This document shows positions 20,801 through 32,600 of a stretch of DNA of 64,000 bases, piece by piece. The position numbers and the translations under genes were made by a program. Below the pieces are notes generated by a model. The model saw only the letters and a program-made list of their open reading frames with translations, did no database searches and was not told the origin of the DNA. Each line of letters opens with the position of its first letter. Positions within the stretch are counted from its first letter, which is position 1. This stretch comes from Rhizodiscina lignyota. Taxonomy: Eukaryota > Ascomycota > Dothideomycetes > Aulographales > Rhizodiscinaceae. The DNA is taken from contig ML978128.1 of assembly GCA_010015805.1 (NCBI GenBank), forward strand, positions 1,240,001 through 1,304,000, given 5' to 3'.

Positions 20801-21606
20801 CTCATTTCCAGACTCCTCGCTGCCTTTATCGTCGTCGGAGAAACCTTCCCACTCGGACTCAGAGCCATCGAGAGGTTTTAGGTGCTCATTCAGAATGATT
20901 ATCTGAGGCTTAGGCTGCATCACTCGCTGCCGCTTCTTAATAACTGGCCTTCTATCCTCTCCTAATTCCAAGGGCCGTTTCAGGCCGCCACCGAAAGAGG
21001 CTGCTTCTGGCCTGGAAATGGTCGGTCCAGTGGACTCCTGCTCGTCACCCATAGAAATGGCGGCATCGTCTGCTGTGCTGGTATTGGGCTCATCGTCGCT
21101 TAGTGGCCCGTTGAACGCGTCGCCGTTTGTATCGCCACGAGCACTTAACAAGATGGCATCATTGTCGGCAGAGTTAATGCCAGCTTCGCGTTCATGATAA
21201 GCTCTTGACAATGCGTCCCTCTTGGAATCCGTCACGGCGCCTAGTTTGCGAGAGCTGTGCAACAAGCTCGTATCGACTTTGGTTTGTGCGAGCTTCTTGA
21301 TTAATTCGAGGTTTTCCTCTTTTCGTAATTTCGTCTCCTGTAAGTCGTGAGAATACGCACACTCAAAACACCTTCATATAATCCTACAATGTACTTGTCA
21401 AGCCGCTTCTTCTTTTTGCTTGATATTTTCGGTTGTTGCGCCTGTAATTCTTTTCTTAATTGCTGCCGTCGCTCTTCCTTCTCTTTCTTCGAAGTTGGTA
21501 ACAGCTCCACGGTATTTGAATCGCCATTTTGGACAGCAGAGTTTCCTGTTGCCTTTTGACGTGCTAGTACCCTATGCTTCCTCTGCCGCGGCACAAATTT
21601 CGGCAT
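17824..21606 (-). CDS. ECM16: DEAH-box RNA helicase ECM16/DHR1 (DHX37 family)
   Basis: Exons 21606-21388, 21337-20204, 20154-19590 and 19541-17824 (minus strand); 1211 aa. Dhr1 displaces U3 snoRNA from pre-rRNA in the nucleolus during 40S subunit maturation. The N-terminus is basic (MPKFVPRQRKHRVLARQ.., SSKKKKRLDKYI), followed by a long acidic region with Glu/Asp/Ser runs. Helicase motifs in order: GATGSGKTTQVPQFLFEAGYG (I), TQPRRVAAVSMAERV (Ia), FMTDGILLREI, IIDEAHERS (II, DEAH), IMSATLR (III), LVFLTGQNEI, then TNIAETSLTI (V) and QRAGRAGRTGPGHCYRLYS (VI). The HA2/OB region follows to the C-terminus, ending WVLEEIVE. The three introns are 48-50 nt. The third acceptor has an alternative AG 11 nt further on that would shorten APLEAED to EAED. 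Gene structure is otherwise unambiguous. Confidence 0.95.
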
Positions 21607-21802
21607 ATTCGTGTCATTGGAAAAAGTTCGTGATGGCGGCAGAACTGGGGAATTAAATTCGTTCTCGGAGCGAGCCGAGAGCGGCGAGAGCTTGTTCGCG
21701 CATCTCATTGGCCAGTCCTTAAGGTCTCTTTTGGAGACCGCATGTAGATGTCCACATTCTCAAGAGTCTATACAAGCGCAACTCTACTACACTATTGCTG
21801 AT

Positions 21803-22325
21803 ATGGCTTCCAGAGCCACCTTCGAGGTTCAGCTGGAGCCTTTTCCTGCTCGCTCAAGAACTGCGGCTGGAAAAGTGAACGGACTCGACACCGAAATTAT
21901 GTCAATGTCTTTCGCCGACAAGATCCTCATTACAATTTCACAAGGAGGTCGATTGGCCCACTGGGTAGACTATTCTTGCTATCTATTCTTGATCAGGCGC
22001 TTATATTTTACAGATACATGTTCCTCTTGATACAACATCTCCGGACCCTACCACCTCTGCCAGCGCGAATTTCAGCGATGACCCAGACGCTATGTCCTCA
22101 GACCTCCTACCTCGAGTTGATTTGACTGCTACGACCGTACTCGGAGGAACAGTACCAGAGCGTAACACAGTAGGACAATTAGTCGCAACGCAGACAGCTA
22201 GCGCGATTACCACGAAGAACCCGGACGAGAAGCGGCTTCTCGTTATGGGCCTGGGTCTTGAGAAGGCTGAGCTTGACAGAGCTGCCTTTATGGATTTGCT
22301 GGAGCTTGTTCTGGGGATTGTTTGA
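21803..22325 (+). CDS. Proteasome assembly chaperone 3-like protein (PSMG3/PAC3)
   Basis: Exons 21803-21964 and 22014-22325; 157 aa. The intron is 49 nt. Similarity to the PAC3 fold is seen in the first strand region ADKILITISQGGRLAHW-IHVPLDTTSP, the central TATTVLGGTVPERNTVGQLVATQTASAI (equivalent to the TTKVLLGQDEP..HVFAKNLVAFVS segment of human PSMG3), and the end KRLLVMGLGLEKAELDRAAFMDLLELVLGIV. PAC3 works with PAC4 to build the proteasome alpha-ring in the cytoplasm. The call rests on remembered motif order rather than an alignment, so it is moderately secure. The start ATG lies about 200 bp from the divergent ECM16 start, so the two share a short promoter region. Confidence 0.7.
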
Positions 22326-23290
22326 CCCCCTCTACATGCACCCAAGCATCCTACAATCACATTCACCATGATAAACTCGACACAGGGAGGACTGGCGAAA
22401 GCGATAGGCCGGGATGCGCAAGGAGACGGCTTGGTTCAGCCCCAAGATCATACCTCGCTCTTACATAGCGGTCCACTCGTCTTGTAACTGTGCTGGTTAC
22501 GGGTGTGACATGGCGTCTGACCTTCATGGGACAAGTGCGAGTAGGGGAAGGCGATTGCAACTCTTGTGAGTCTGTTGCCTGATGAGCTGGCCAAGACAAA
22601 AGGGAAACTTGTGAGCTATGACATGGTGCAGAGGACAGAGTGTAACTACTAAGCTATAGTGTAGGACAAGAAGTATTCGTTGACTGAGGGCACATTGAGG
22701 GAATGTCTCAGCTTAAACTTTCCCTCAAATGAATAATGTAGTGTTCCTTCTTCATGTTTGATGTCAGATGTGGGACTCGAACTCCCAATATTGCACTTTG
22801 GACTAAAGGCAGATCGGAATGATACATTTCTGGCAGAAGCATGAGGACACAGCGCATTCCGGCCATAATCACAGCACTTGGGGCGCATCACTCTAAGACC
22901 ATAAACTTCGTATTTCGATCGATCGGGAGTAAAAGGTAAGACGAAAGGGGCCAATTGCATATGAAAAAGGAGCATGTCTAGGCTACAATCTTTTCAGATA
23001 ATCTGCCATTGGGTTTCACAGAAGATCCCCCCAACTTTTATCGCCCGCCTACTACGCTTAACAACCTGAAGCACCCATCATTCCAAATGATCCGTTGCCT
23101 GACACTCGCAATTGTAATTCGAAGGGGAAACTTGACCGTAATATCTGTGTGAATCCCGGCGACGCCGCAGGGATAGCTACACGAGGCTGCGTCGGTGGGC
23201 TTGCGCTGGCTCGATTCTGTTTGACTACTTGATCCAGACCTGCTCACTGTTAGGAATTCGTTTGAGCATCAAGGGACGTTAAACATACCT
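22326..23290. other. Intergenic, 965 bp, 3' flanks of two convergent genes
   Basis: The region lies between the PAC3-like gene and the actin 3' end. It holds only short ORFs and one tRNA T-arm-like palindrome (TGGGACTCGAACTCCCA, ~22771) without a full cloverleaf. The stretch next to 23290 is probably actin 3' UTR. Confidence 0.5.
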
Positions 23291-24858
<1,568 letters not shown>

Positions 24859-25817
24859 TATTGCGACTTTACGGAATGTGGGGCGGTGAAAAGATGGTGG
24901 TGTCGGTGACTAGAGGAAAGCGAGTCGCAATGTCAATGTTTTGAAGAAGGGAGAGCTCGAGAGCCGCAGTGTGCAAAGCTGGTGCTTTGGAGAATGGTGT
25001 TTGCGACTTGGTGGTTGTGGTGTGAAAGTTCTTGCTAGGTGGTCGATGTGGTGCTTTGTGGGAACTCGGGTCTCTTGGCACAGTTAATCAGCGCTCGTTC
25101 CTACCCAATTTAGCGGGGAGGCTGGAGAGCGCGCCCACCTGCGTATCCGTACTTACTGATGAACGCTTACGCCGCTGATAGCAACCACTCTAAGCTCAAT
25201 TGAAGTTGGTTCTTGCACTGAGGGTTCAGCTCCGGCCCAAATGATATCTAATCTAATACTATATGTAACTTGGGAGCCTGGCGTTCCGTAAGCCAGAGCA
25301 AGAGCAGAGCCTTCCGCGTCATCACCCGCCACAGCACGCCTCTATTCCCGCGAAACAGTTTCTTTCAGCCTTCTTGGCAATCGCCTCGCTGACGTATACT
25401 CAAAAAATGCTGCCTAACAAGATCCGTGGTGTCTGCTCTCAGTAGCCTCTACGGACTCGATTGATGACCCTTTTCCGCCGGTCCTAAGGCCGTTTATCAG
25501 GGCCTCGGATCCGCCTCGTGGGGAGAGCTGACTGCAGATACGAAACGGAGGAAGCTCCAACGGAGGAGGGGTCATTGCGGAAGAGGAGCGGGGCGGGGAG
25601 GAGCGGAATGACGCGCCTCGAAGTCTCTGGAGGTTACTCGAAACAAAACGAATACTCGCGAAACCTCCGCGACACGTCCCTGCGGTCGTGTCAGTTGCAT
25701 GCTCAAGTCAAAAACAACACGGACTGCTTTTTCTTCAGACTAAGTAAACTATTTTTCTTAGGCGCTTTTTATACCAACTTCTGATTTCCACGATTCTCAC
25801 TCCAATCTCAATTCAAG
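24859..25817. other. Shared divergent promoter region of actin and FES1
   Basis: The 959-bp gap lies between divergently transcribed ACT1 and FES1. It is G/A- and C/T-rich near both starts, as expected for leaders of highly expressed genes. Part of the actin 5' UTR, possibly with an intron, must lie in the left side. No other gene is supported. Confidence 0.55.
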
Positions 25818-26527
25818 ATGGATGACCAAGGACACCTCAACAATCTCCTTAAGTGGGGTATCGAAAATTCAGCTGCGTCTCGCGATGATTCTTCTGCGCG
25901 TGTAAACACCGATCCACCACGAACCGCTGGTTCTGGCCTATCCCCCGAAGCTTTGGCAGCGTTGCTAGGAGGGCCGTCGGACGCCGACCGCATGCGAGAC
26001 GCCATGGTAGCAATACTCAGCCCAGAAGTAGATCTGGAGAACAAGCTCACTGCTTGGGACAACTTCGAACAGCTCATCGAGAACATTGATAATGCAAACA
26101 ATATGGAGCAGTTGGGCATGTGGACGCCGCTGGTCAAGGAATTAGATAATACTGAAGCAGAATGCCGGAGGATGGCATGCTGGTGCATTGGGACCGCAGT
26201 ACAGAACAATATCAAGGCACAGGAAAGAGTAAGTTTGTGGCCCTATTCTCAAGTCGATATGGACGCTAACGGAGACCCCAGTTGCAGGCCCACGACGCCA
26301 TCCCTAAGCTAGTCGAGCTCTCTATCGAAGACGAAACGCAGGCCGTACGGAAGAAAGCCATCCTCGCACTGTCATCTGGCATAAGAAACTGCCAGCCGAA
26401 CCTTGACGCTGCTGTTAAAGCATTGCCCGAGAACGAGAAACCTAAGAGTTCCATCGACGCAGCCGATATGGGCGCAATAGACACAATAATACAAAAGCTG
26501 CGGGACGACTCGCAGCAAAGGGGGTAA
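25818..26527 (+). CDS. FES1: Hsp70 nucleotide exchange factor FES1
   Basis: Exons 25818-26228 and 26282-26527; 218 aa. Fes1 is a cytosolic armadillo-repeat exchange factor that releases ADP from Hsp70 and helps dispose of misfolded proteins. Signature parts are the N-terminal [14 protein letters not shown].., the ARM-repeat run starting [72 protein letters not shown], and exon 2 [34 protein letters not shown]. The C-terminus is short and ends DDSQQRG. The 53-nt intron was placed between QER and LQAHDA, the family's conserved split. FES1 converges on the epimerase gene with a ~110-bp gap. Confidence 0.95.
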
Positions 26528-26639
26528 AGATGCTGCGACAATTGCATCAAGACAAGACAAAAATAGCATTTGCAGGCGTTTGGCTCAAAAAGAGAGGCTT
26601 TCTACGGCAATGCATGGGTTTGCCGTCCTATCTTTTTCT

Positions 26640-27563
26640 CTATTCAGGTTTACAATATTTCCGCCAATCGTGCTCGTCTTTGAACCCGAGCACTTCTCTG
26701 ATTTTTCTATTGCTCAGTGGTGCCTCCCATTCTCCCATCTTCCTTGTGATCGGCACATTCGGACAAGCCTCCTTCAAGAACTGCTCAGTTGGTACTTTCG
26801 TAGTGATTGTGTCATTCGTCGCATTGAATACTTGGTATCCAAGCCCGCTCTTTTGTATGCACAGATCGCAAATCTGCCCGAGGTCCCTCGCGTCGATATA
26901 GCTCCAAGCATTGCGCTTCCTTGTCATGGGCTCGTTCACAAACTTGTGAAACTTGGTTTCGTACTCGTCTGGCTCGATGACGTTGCCAATGCGCAGGGCG
27001 TAGATGTCGACATCGAATCGCCTGGCAAATGTGCGAGCTATCCTTTCACCACACAGCTTCGACAGAGCGTAGCTGTCCATTGGATCGTTATCATAATCCT
27101 CTTCAAGTGGGAAGGCATGATAATCTGTGTCTCCCTGCGCAAAACAGACACCATATGTCGTCTCGCTGCTTGCGATGATGATCTTCTTTACTCCGAGCTT
27201 GCAAGCTGCCTCGATAACATTGTACGTGGATGCAGTATTAGCCTGGAAGCATTCGTTGTCTGGCACCAGCATGTTACGCGCATAAGCAGCGAAATGGATA
27301 ACAACGTCAGGAGCTGAAGGAATCTCCTTGTCTGCGTAATGGTCGTAGTTGAAATGCGTCGTCAGGGCATTGAAGACCTGGCCTTGATTTGTGATGTCGG
27401 TCTTGAGCGTATAGACATCAGGGTTGTCCAGGGGAATAAGGTCAAGGTTCAGAACTGTGTGTCCGCGCTTAAGCAACTCTGGAATTACATGCTTTCCAGC
27501 TTTTCCTGAGCCACCAGTGAAGACGATACGTTTGCCCATGGTAGCGATTCTGGTAGCGGCCAT
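26640..27563 (-). CDS. NAD-dependent epimerase/dehydratase (extended SDR)
   Basis: One exon, 307 aa. The Rossmann motif is RIVFTGGSGKAGKHVIPELLKRGH, close to the TGxxGxxG pattern. The catalytic area shows ASSETTYGVCF and the YxxxK pair in DSYALSKLCGERIARTFARRF. The substrate-side loop carries NVIEPDEYETKFHKF and a SYIDARDLGQICDLCI segment that often marks UDP-sugar epimerase-like proteins. The C-terminus is FKDEHDWRKYCKPE. The family uses NAD(P) and nucleotide-sugar or related substrates, but nothing here decides the substrate. A second in-frame ATG at 27539 (MGKRIVFTGG) sits closer to the Rossmann strand and could be the real start. The upstream 400 bp are shared with the divergent NTF2-like gene. 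Confidence 0.9.
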   Translation of the reverse strand: MAATRIATMGKRIVFTGGSGKAGKHVIPELLKRGHTVLNLDLIPLDNPDVYTLKTDITNQGQVFNALTTHFNYDHYADKEIPSAPDVVIHFAAYARNMLVPDNECFQANTASTYNVIEAACKLGVKKIIIASSETTYGVCFAQGDTDYHAFPLEEDYDNDPMDSYALSKLCGERIARTFARRFDVDIYALRIGNVIEPDEYETKFHKFVNEPMTRKRNAWSYIDARDLGQICDLCIQKSGLGYQVFNATNDTITTKVPTEQFLKEACPNVPITRKMGEWEAPLSNRKIREVLGFKDEHDWRKYCKPE

Positions 27564-27966
27564 GCAAGGAGGTCAAGAAATGAGTTCGGAAAAGGGACAA
27601 GAGGAATTGGCCTCAGCAAGGACGGGGAGCTCCATTTTATGTGCATCTTGGCGGATAAATGTAAGATGCAAAAATGCAAGTGTCATGTCTGCCCTCTTCT
27701 CGGTGAAGCTTCCGTAGTGGAGCTTTGAGAGCTGGGTCACCGTTGGAGCTCGGCAGCCAATCATAGGCGACGACGTCATCCGTGGCGTTATCGATACCAC
27801 ACCTTGCCGCAGGCTCGGGTCGAGAAAACGCTTTCTTTGCTTCTGTAACGACAAACAGCGTTCCGCTCACCACAAGGGCACTTCTAACCCCTCCTCTACT
27901 ACATGATCGAAATGTGATCTTTTCATATCCATGCCTTGGATACACTTCTTATGACCAGTGAGCTCC
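27564..27966. other. Divergent promoter region, epimerase / NTF2-like gene
   Basis: The 403-bp gap separates two divergent genes. Only short chance ORFs are present, and I see no motif that I would name. Confidence 0.45.
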
Positions 27967-28934
27967 ATGCGTGGAGTCAAAAGAACAGCGTTCCTCCGCG
28001 CAGGCGTGCTTAAGCCGAAGAAACCTCTGTTATTTTTCAATTCCATCCCACCAATTGCTCGGGGCCTCGCAAATGTTCGAGACATAGAAGGCACTTTCTC
28101 ACATGTTTGGTTCAATACTACTCCACGATGTCCTCTGCCGCTCCCCTCACAAGGTCAATTCCAGGATCATGAGCCACCCGACGAACGTACTCTGAAGCTC
28201 GGGAAGAGTAAGGCAACCCGCCCATTGTTTGCAAGGACATGCTAATGTATGTAGCTGTACGCATCTTACATGAACGACTACCAGATCTTCTCGCTTCTCC
28301 TCTCCCACAAGAGATACTCTCTCCACAGATTACTCTTCACCTCTTCCCTTCGACACATCCACATCTTCCTACGGTTACGGGTAAGATTGCGTATACTGCG
28401 GCACTTTGGACTGCGCCTGTAGCATGGGGACGCTTCCCAGTCGTCGGCAATGTTAAACTTATAATCCTCTCAGAGCGCATGGTGCGCAATGGCGGCTCAC
28501 AGTCGCCTTACGGCTATCGGAGTGAGCGACTGATCGTACGTTGGAAAACACGCGGCAAGACAAAAGGCAAAGGCGTCGGTGCACTATATCGCGGCATATC
28601 CGGGTCTGAGAGCAAAAATGGCAGTGTCGACAAGATCACAGAGTTCATAGGAGACGATCCTCGAGTACCTGACGACAAGGAGTTTTGCGGCTTGTTCCTG
28701 TTCGAATTCGACGAAGAGGGCAGGATTGTTAGCCACACTATCGAACATGCGGAAGAAGGCGGCAATTGGGAGAAGATGCCTATGGTAATCAATGTAACCG
28801 ATTGGCTTCTGGGACGAGCTTGGGGAAAGAATAAAGAAGACGAGGTTCCGCCCGGCGTGGTTTTGAACTACCTCGAAACGAGTGGTTCGAGGCGTTCACA
28901 GAAGCACACGAGAGACAGACTCGTTTCGAGGTAG
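27967..28934 (+). CDS. NTF2-like (DUF2358-type) conserved fungal protein with altered C-terminus
   Basis: Exons 27967-28207 and 28255-28934; 306 aa as it reads here. The protein begins with an Arg/Lys-rich stretch (VKRTAFLRAGVLKPKKP), possibly a mitochondrial presequence, and exon 2 starts TVRILHERLPDLLASPLPQEILSPQITLHLFPSTHP. The core GKIAYTAALWTAPVAWGRFPVVGNVKLIILSERMVR and the end FLFEFDEEGRIVSHTIEHAEEGGNW resemble a family with an NTF2-like cone fold; the family name is tentative and function is unknown. The last exon ends within a rearrangement: an 18-bp inverted copy and a 25-bp direct repeat sit at the 3' end, so the final ~15 residues (ETSGSRRSQKHTRDRLVSR) do not look like the family tail, while a neighbouring frame reads WFEAFTEAHERQQMSLE (see findings). 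The assumed start ATG could also be upstream GTG-free; 27967 is the first ATG. Confidence 0.65.
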
Positions 28935-28958
28935 TTCACAGAAGCACACGAGAGACAG
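28866..28958. repeat. Local inverted and direct duplication at a gene end
   Basis: AACTACCTCGAAACGAGT (28866-28883) has an exact reverse complement ACTCGTTTCGAGGTAGTT at 28919-28936. The 25-bp word beginning GTTCACAGAAGCACACG occurs at 28894-28918 and again at 28934-28958, 40 bp apart. Together they look like one template-switch event inside the 3' end of the NTF2-like gene. Confidence 0.9.
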
Positions 28959-29693
28959 CAGATGAGTCTCGAATGAACGCTGGAATGATAATTGATATGG
29001 TACTCCCGTTTGAAAGCTGGGCGTTATGTTGGATTGGTTCATCCTGTTGACAGCGAGGAAGGATGCAAGTCGTGTTCCCGTTTGAACAGCCTGTACATAT
29101 ACCTTTTAACTATCAATATCCACCCCACTCCCTTGCTGTCAAATATGGCTCTGTTACAGTAATACTGCCGCACGTCATAACGTGATCGTACTATGGTCTG
29201 GAACGGAAAGTGAGGCGGGATGCAATTCTCTCATCAGCTCCAATGGACACCCATGACCGGAAACGGTGGGTTTTTCTCACGGAGCGCGAAGAATCGATTG
29301 GCCTTGCATACCCGTCACCTGCGGAGAAGGAGGCTTGCCTCTGCAGCTCGTTGTCGTGTTCGCCGTTGCGTCGACGAATGGGCGCACGGTTGCTGCAGCT
29401 TCGTGGATGAGATGCACGGCCCTCTCCCGGACCGTTCCAAAGCAGAGAGCTTCATCACCTGGGCATGACAGAGCACGACAGCCTTTGCTCGTCTCTTCCA
29501 GCCTCCGCGGCTTCCCTTTGACGCAGTTCTTAAACCGAACAACACCAGGCAGAGCTCCAAGAGCAGACAGTATAGCTATCTACCCCGCGCTCCTCCCTTG
29601 AGAGCAGACCGATCGAGCTGCGCAAAAGCTGCCGGCTGCCTGCCGTCTCCACCAGCCTCTTACATGTGCACAAGACTGCAGCTGTAGAACAGC
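28959..29693. other. Intergenic, EDE1 upstream region
   Basis: This 735-bp stretch precedes EDE1. The right half (29300-29690) is C/G-rich with many short ORFs on both strands and may include the 5' leader. No gene or RNA feature is recognised. Confidence 0.45.
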
Positions 29694-32600
29694 ATGGCAG
29701 ATACCGGTGGTGTCTCATTCGGTGAGTATCGTGCCTCGACGAGTGTCCTTGCATGTTAGACTGACACCTCCTTACCCAGAACACCTCGACATCCTAAATC
29801 TCACAGCGGAGGAGAAGCGCGCTTATAAGCAGCTCTTCACGCAGGCAGACAACGACAGCTCAGGTATAATAACCGGCGAAGTAGCCGTAAAGTTTTTAGA
29901 AAGGACCCTGGTGCCTGGTGCGATATTGGGAGAGGTATAAGGAACTCCGCAAGCCTAGCCGCCGAGGAGATTTTCACTGACAACAACCTGGAAAACAGAT
30001 ATGGCAGATTGCAGATCAAGAGAATCGGGGCTTTCTCACACCAGCGGGCTTTGCTGTGTGCTTGAGACTAATAGGACATTACCAAGCTGGCAAGGACCCT
30101 GATTCGAAGCTTGCTTTTCAGCGTATGGCGCCCAGACAACCGCACCACTGTCGAACCTGAAGCTGATGGTTAATTTGGACAATAGCTGGACCCCTTCCAA
30201 AATTCGATGGCATATCTGTCGCTGCTGGCGCTCCCCCACCATCCGGACCGCCTCCAGGAATTCAACCTCAATTGAGCGGGTCAGCTGGAGGTCCGATCAG
30301 GGTGCCTCCACTGACGCCCGAGAAGGCCGCCGATTATGCGGGACTGTTCGAACGGTCCGGGGCACATAATGGCATAATGTCTGGTAGGTGCATGGACCCA
30401 ATGGCCCTTTTCTGGTGAAGCTAATACTGTGAAGGCGATGCTGCCAAGCAGATATTCGAGAAGGCAAGGCTTCCGAACGACGTGCTCGGTCGTATCTGGA
30501 ACCTCTCAGATACGGAACAAAGAGGGGCTCTGAGTGTCACCGAATTCATCATTGCTATGCATTTACTAGCATCGTTCAAGAGCCGTGCGATGGCCGGCGT
30601 GCCTGCTACCCTTCCGGCTGGTTTGTACGAGGCTGCCGCTCGACGAGGCCCTGTTGCTCGTGGTCCTGGTGGCCCTCCGCCTGGCGGCCCTGGCCCCGGT
30701 CCGATCCCCCGCCAATTTAGTGGAGCGCAGCCTGGGAGAACTTCAAGCCCGCTTGCCCGTACCCCTTATGGAGTTTCTTCGCCTACAACAGCAGCTCCAA
30801 GACAAGATTGGGACTGGGATGTCACTCCGCAAGAGAAGCAACAATATGATGGACTGTTCGATAAGGTTGATATTGCACGCAATGGTTTCATCACTGGAGA
30901 ACAGGCTGTTGTTTTCTTCAGTGAATCCGGTCTTTCTGAAGACTATCTTGCTACGATCTGGGATCTTTCCGACATTCTTTCAGAAGGCAAACTTAACCGG
31001 GACGAGTTCGCCGTGGCCATGTATCTCATCAGGCTTCAACGAGGCAAACCAACGTCAGTGCTACCAACCAGCTTGCCTGAACGTCTGATACCTCCAAGTA
31101 TGCGAAATCAGAGACCAGTATCACAGACCACGGCACCTGCTTTCGACAATGCTGCGCATGCGACAGGGATCTCCAAATCCGCTTCTGAAGATCTCTTCGG
31201 ACTGGATGCCCTGACGTCCTCGCCAACCTCGGCCCAGATCCCTCAGATCCCTCAGATCCCGCAGTCCACTGGCGGCTCTGCTGCTCCTGTAAGAGCAAGT
31301 GCTGATCCATTTGGCAGCCAGCCGAGCTCGCCCAAGTCACCGACTAGCTCGCAGTTCTTCGCTGGCCCCAGCGCTGGAGGCTTCAAACCGTTTAAGCCGA
31401 CTTCAGCCTTCGGCCAAGGTTTGCAGACTCAGAATACTGGAGCATCTGCGGGCTCTGCTGGGAGTGCTCCACGTCAGCCGCAGACGCCAAATTTCGATGA
31501 TCTCCTTGGTGACAACGATCCGGAGATTAGCAAGAAGCTCACGAAGGAAACGACCGAACTTGCCAATATGTCCAACCAGATCGGCACTCTGCGAACTCAG
31601 ATGGAGGAAGTCCAGTCGAAGAAAGTTACCACGGAAAATGACTTGAACAGAACTAGTACCCAAAAGCGTGATCTCGAGCTCAGACTGTCTCAGTTCAGAT
31701 CCCAATACGAGAATGAAATCCGAAATGTGAAGGCTCTTGAAGAGCGCTTGAACGCCTCACGTGCCGATACGGAGAAGCTGAGGAGGGATTATGCAATGGT
31801 TGAAGGATCATTCCAGGATCTGCAAAATCAACACAGACAAGTTGCGGACGCCCTCTCCACCGATCAACGGGAGAATGCTAGCCTTAAGCAGAAGATTAGC
31901 GAGATGAACACCGAGATCAACCAGCTGAAGCCGCAACTTGAGAAGATGAGATCTGACGCGCGACAGCAGAAAGGCTTGGTCGCGATTAATAAGAAGCAGC
32001 TCTCAACTAGCGAAGGCGAGCGTGACAAGATCAAGAATGAAATGAGTGATCTCTCCAAGGCGGCCGAGGAGAGAGCAAGAGCGTCTCCAGCACCGGATAC
32101 CTCATCAGTTATCAGCCCTGCAATCTCAACAGCAAGTCAGAGCACGAATCCATTCTTCCGGCGCACACCACAACAGTCATTCAGCGATTCGAGATCTCCT
32201 GGACCACCTTCTCGTGCAGGTACTGGGACGCAGGAGAACTATGATAATTTCTTCGGCCCATCTTCCTTCACATCACAAGGTGCAGCACCACCGCAGACAA
32301 CTTTCCGTTCCGAATCGAATGTGCCAGCCTTCTCCACCCAAGCCGGATCTTCCGTGATCTCCTCAGAACCTGGTGTCCCAACTCCTTCAACATCCCCGCC
32401 GCTTTCATCGTACCACGAGTCGCCTCAGCCTCCTGCACCACCAGAATCAACGCAGATGACTAGCAAGCAGTTGCCACTTCGTGAACCTGTCGCGCTCACA
32501 GAGTCGCTAGGCTCTTCTGTGCGAGTTGGCACTCCTGGAAGCAGACAAGGTGGCCCAGGGACAGATACGCCTACCAACCTGGCTGCATCGCCTGCCCCAG

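Noticed and set aside
22770-22789. tRNA gene on the minus strand
   Set aside because: TGGGACTCGAACTCCCA looks like a T-arm, but the acceptor, D and anticodon stems do not form around it.
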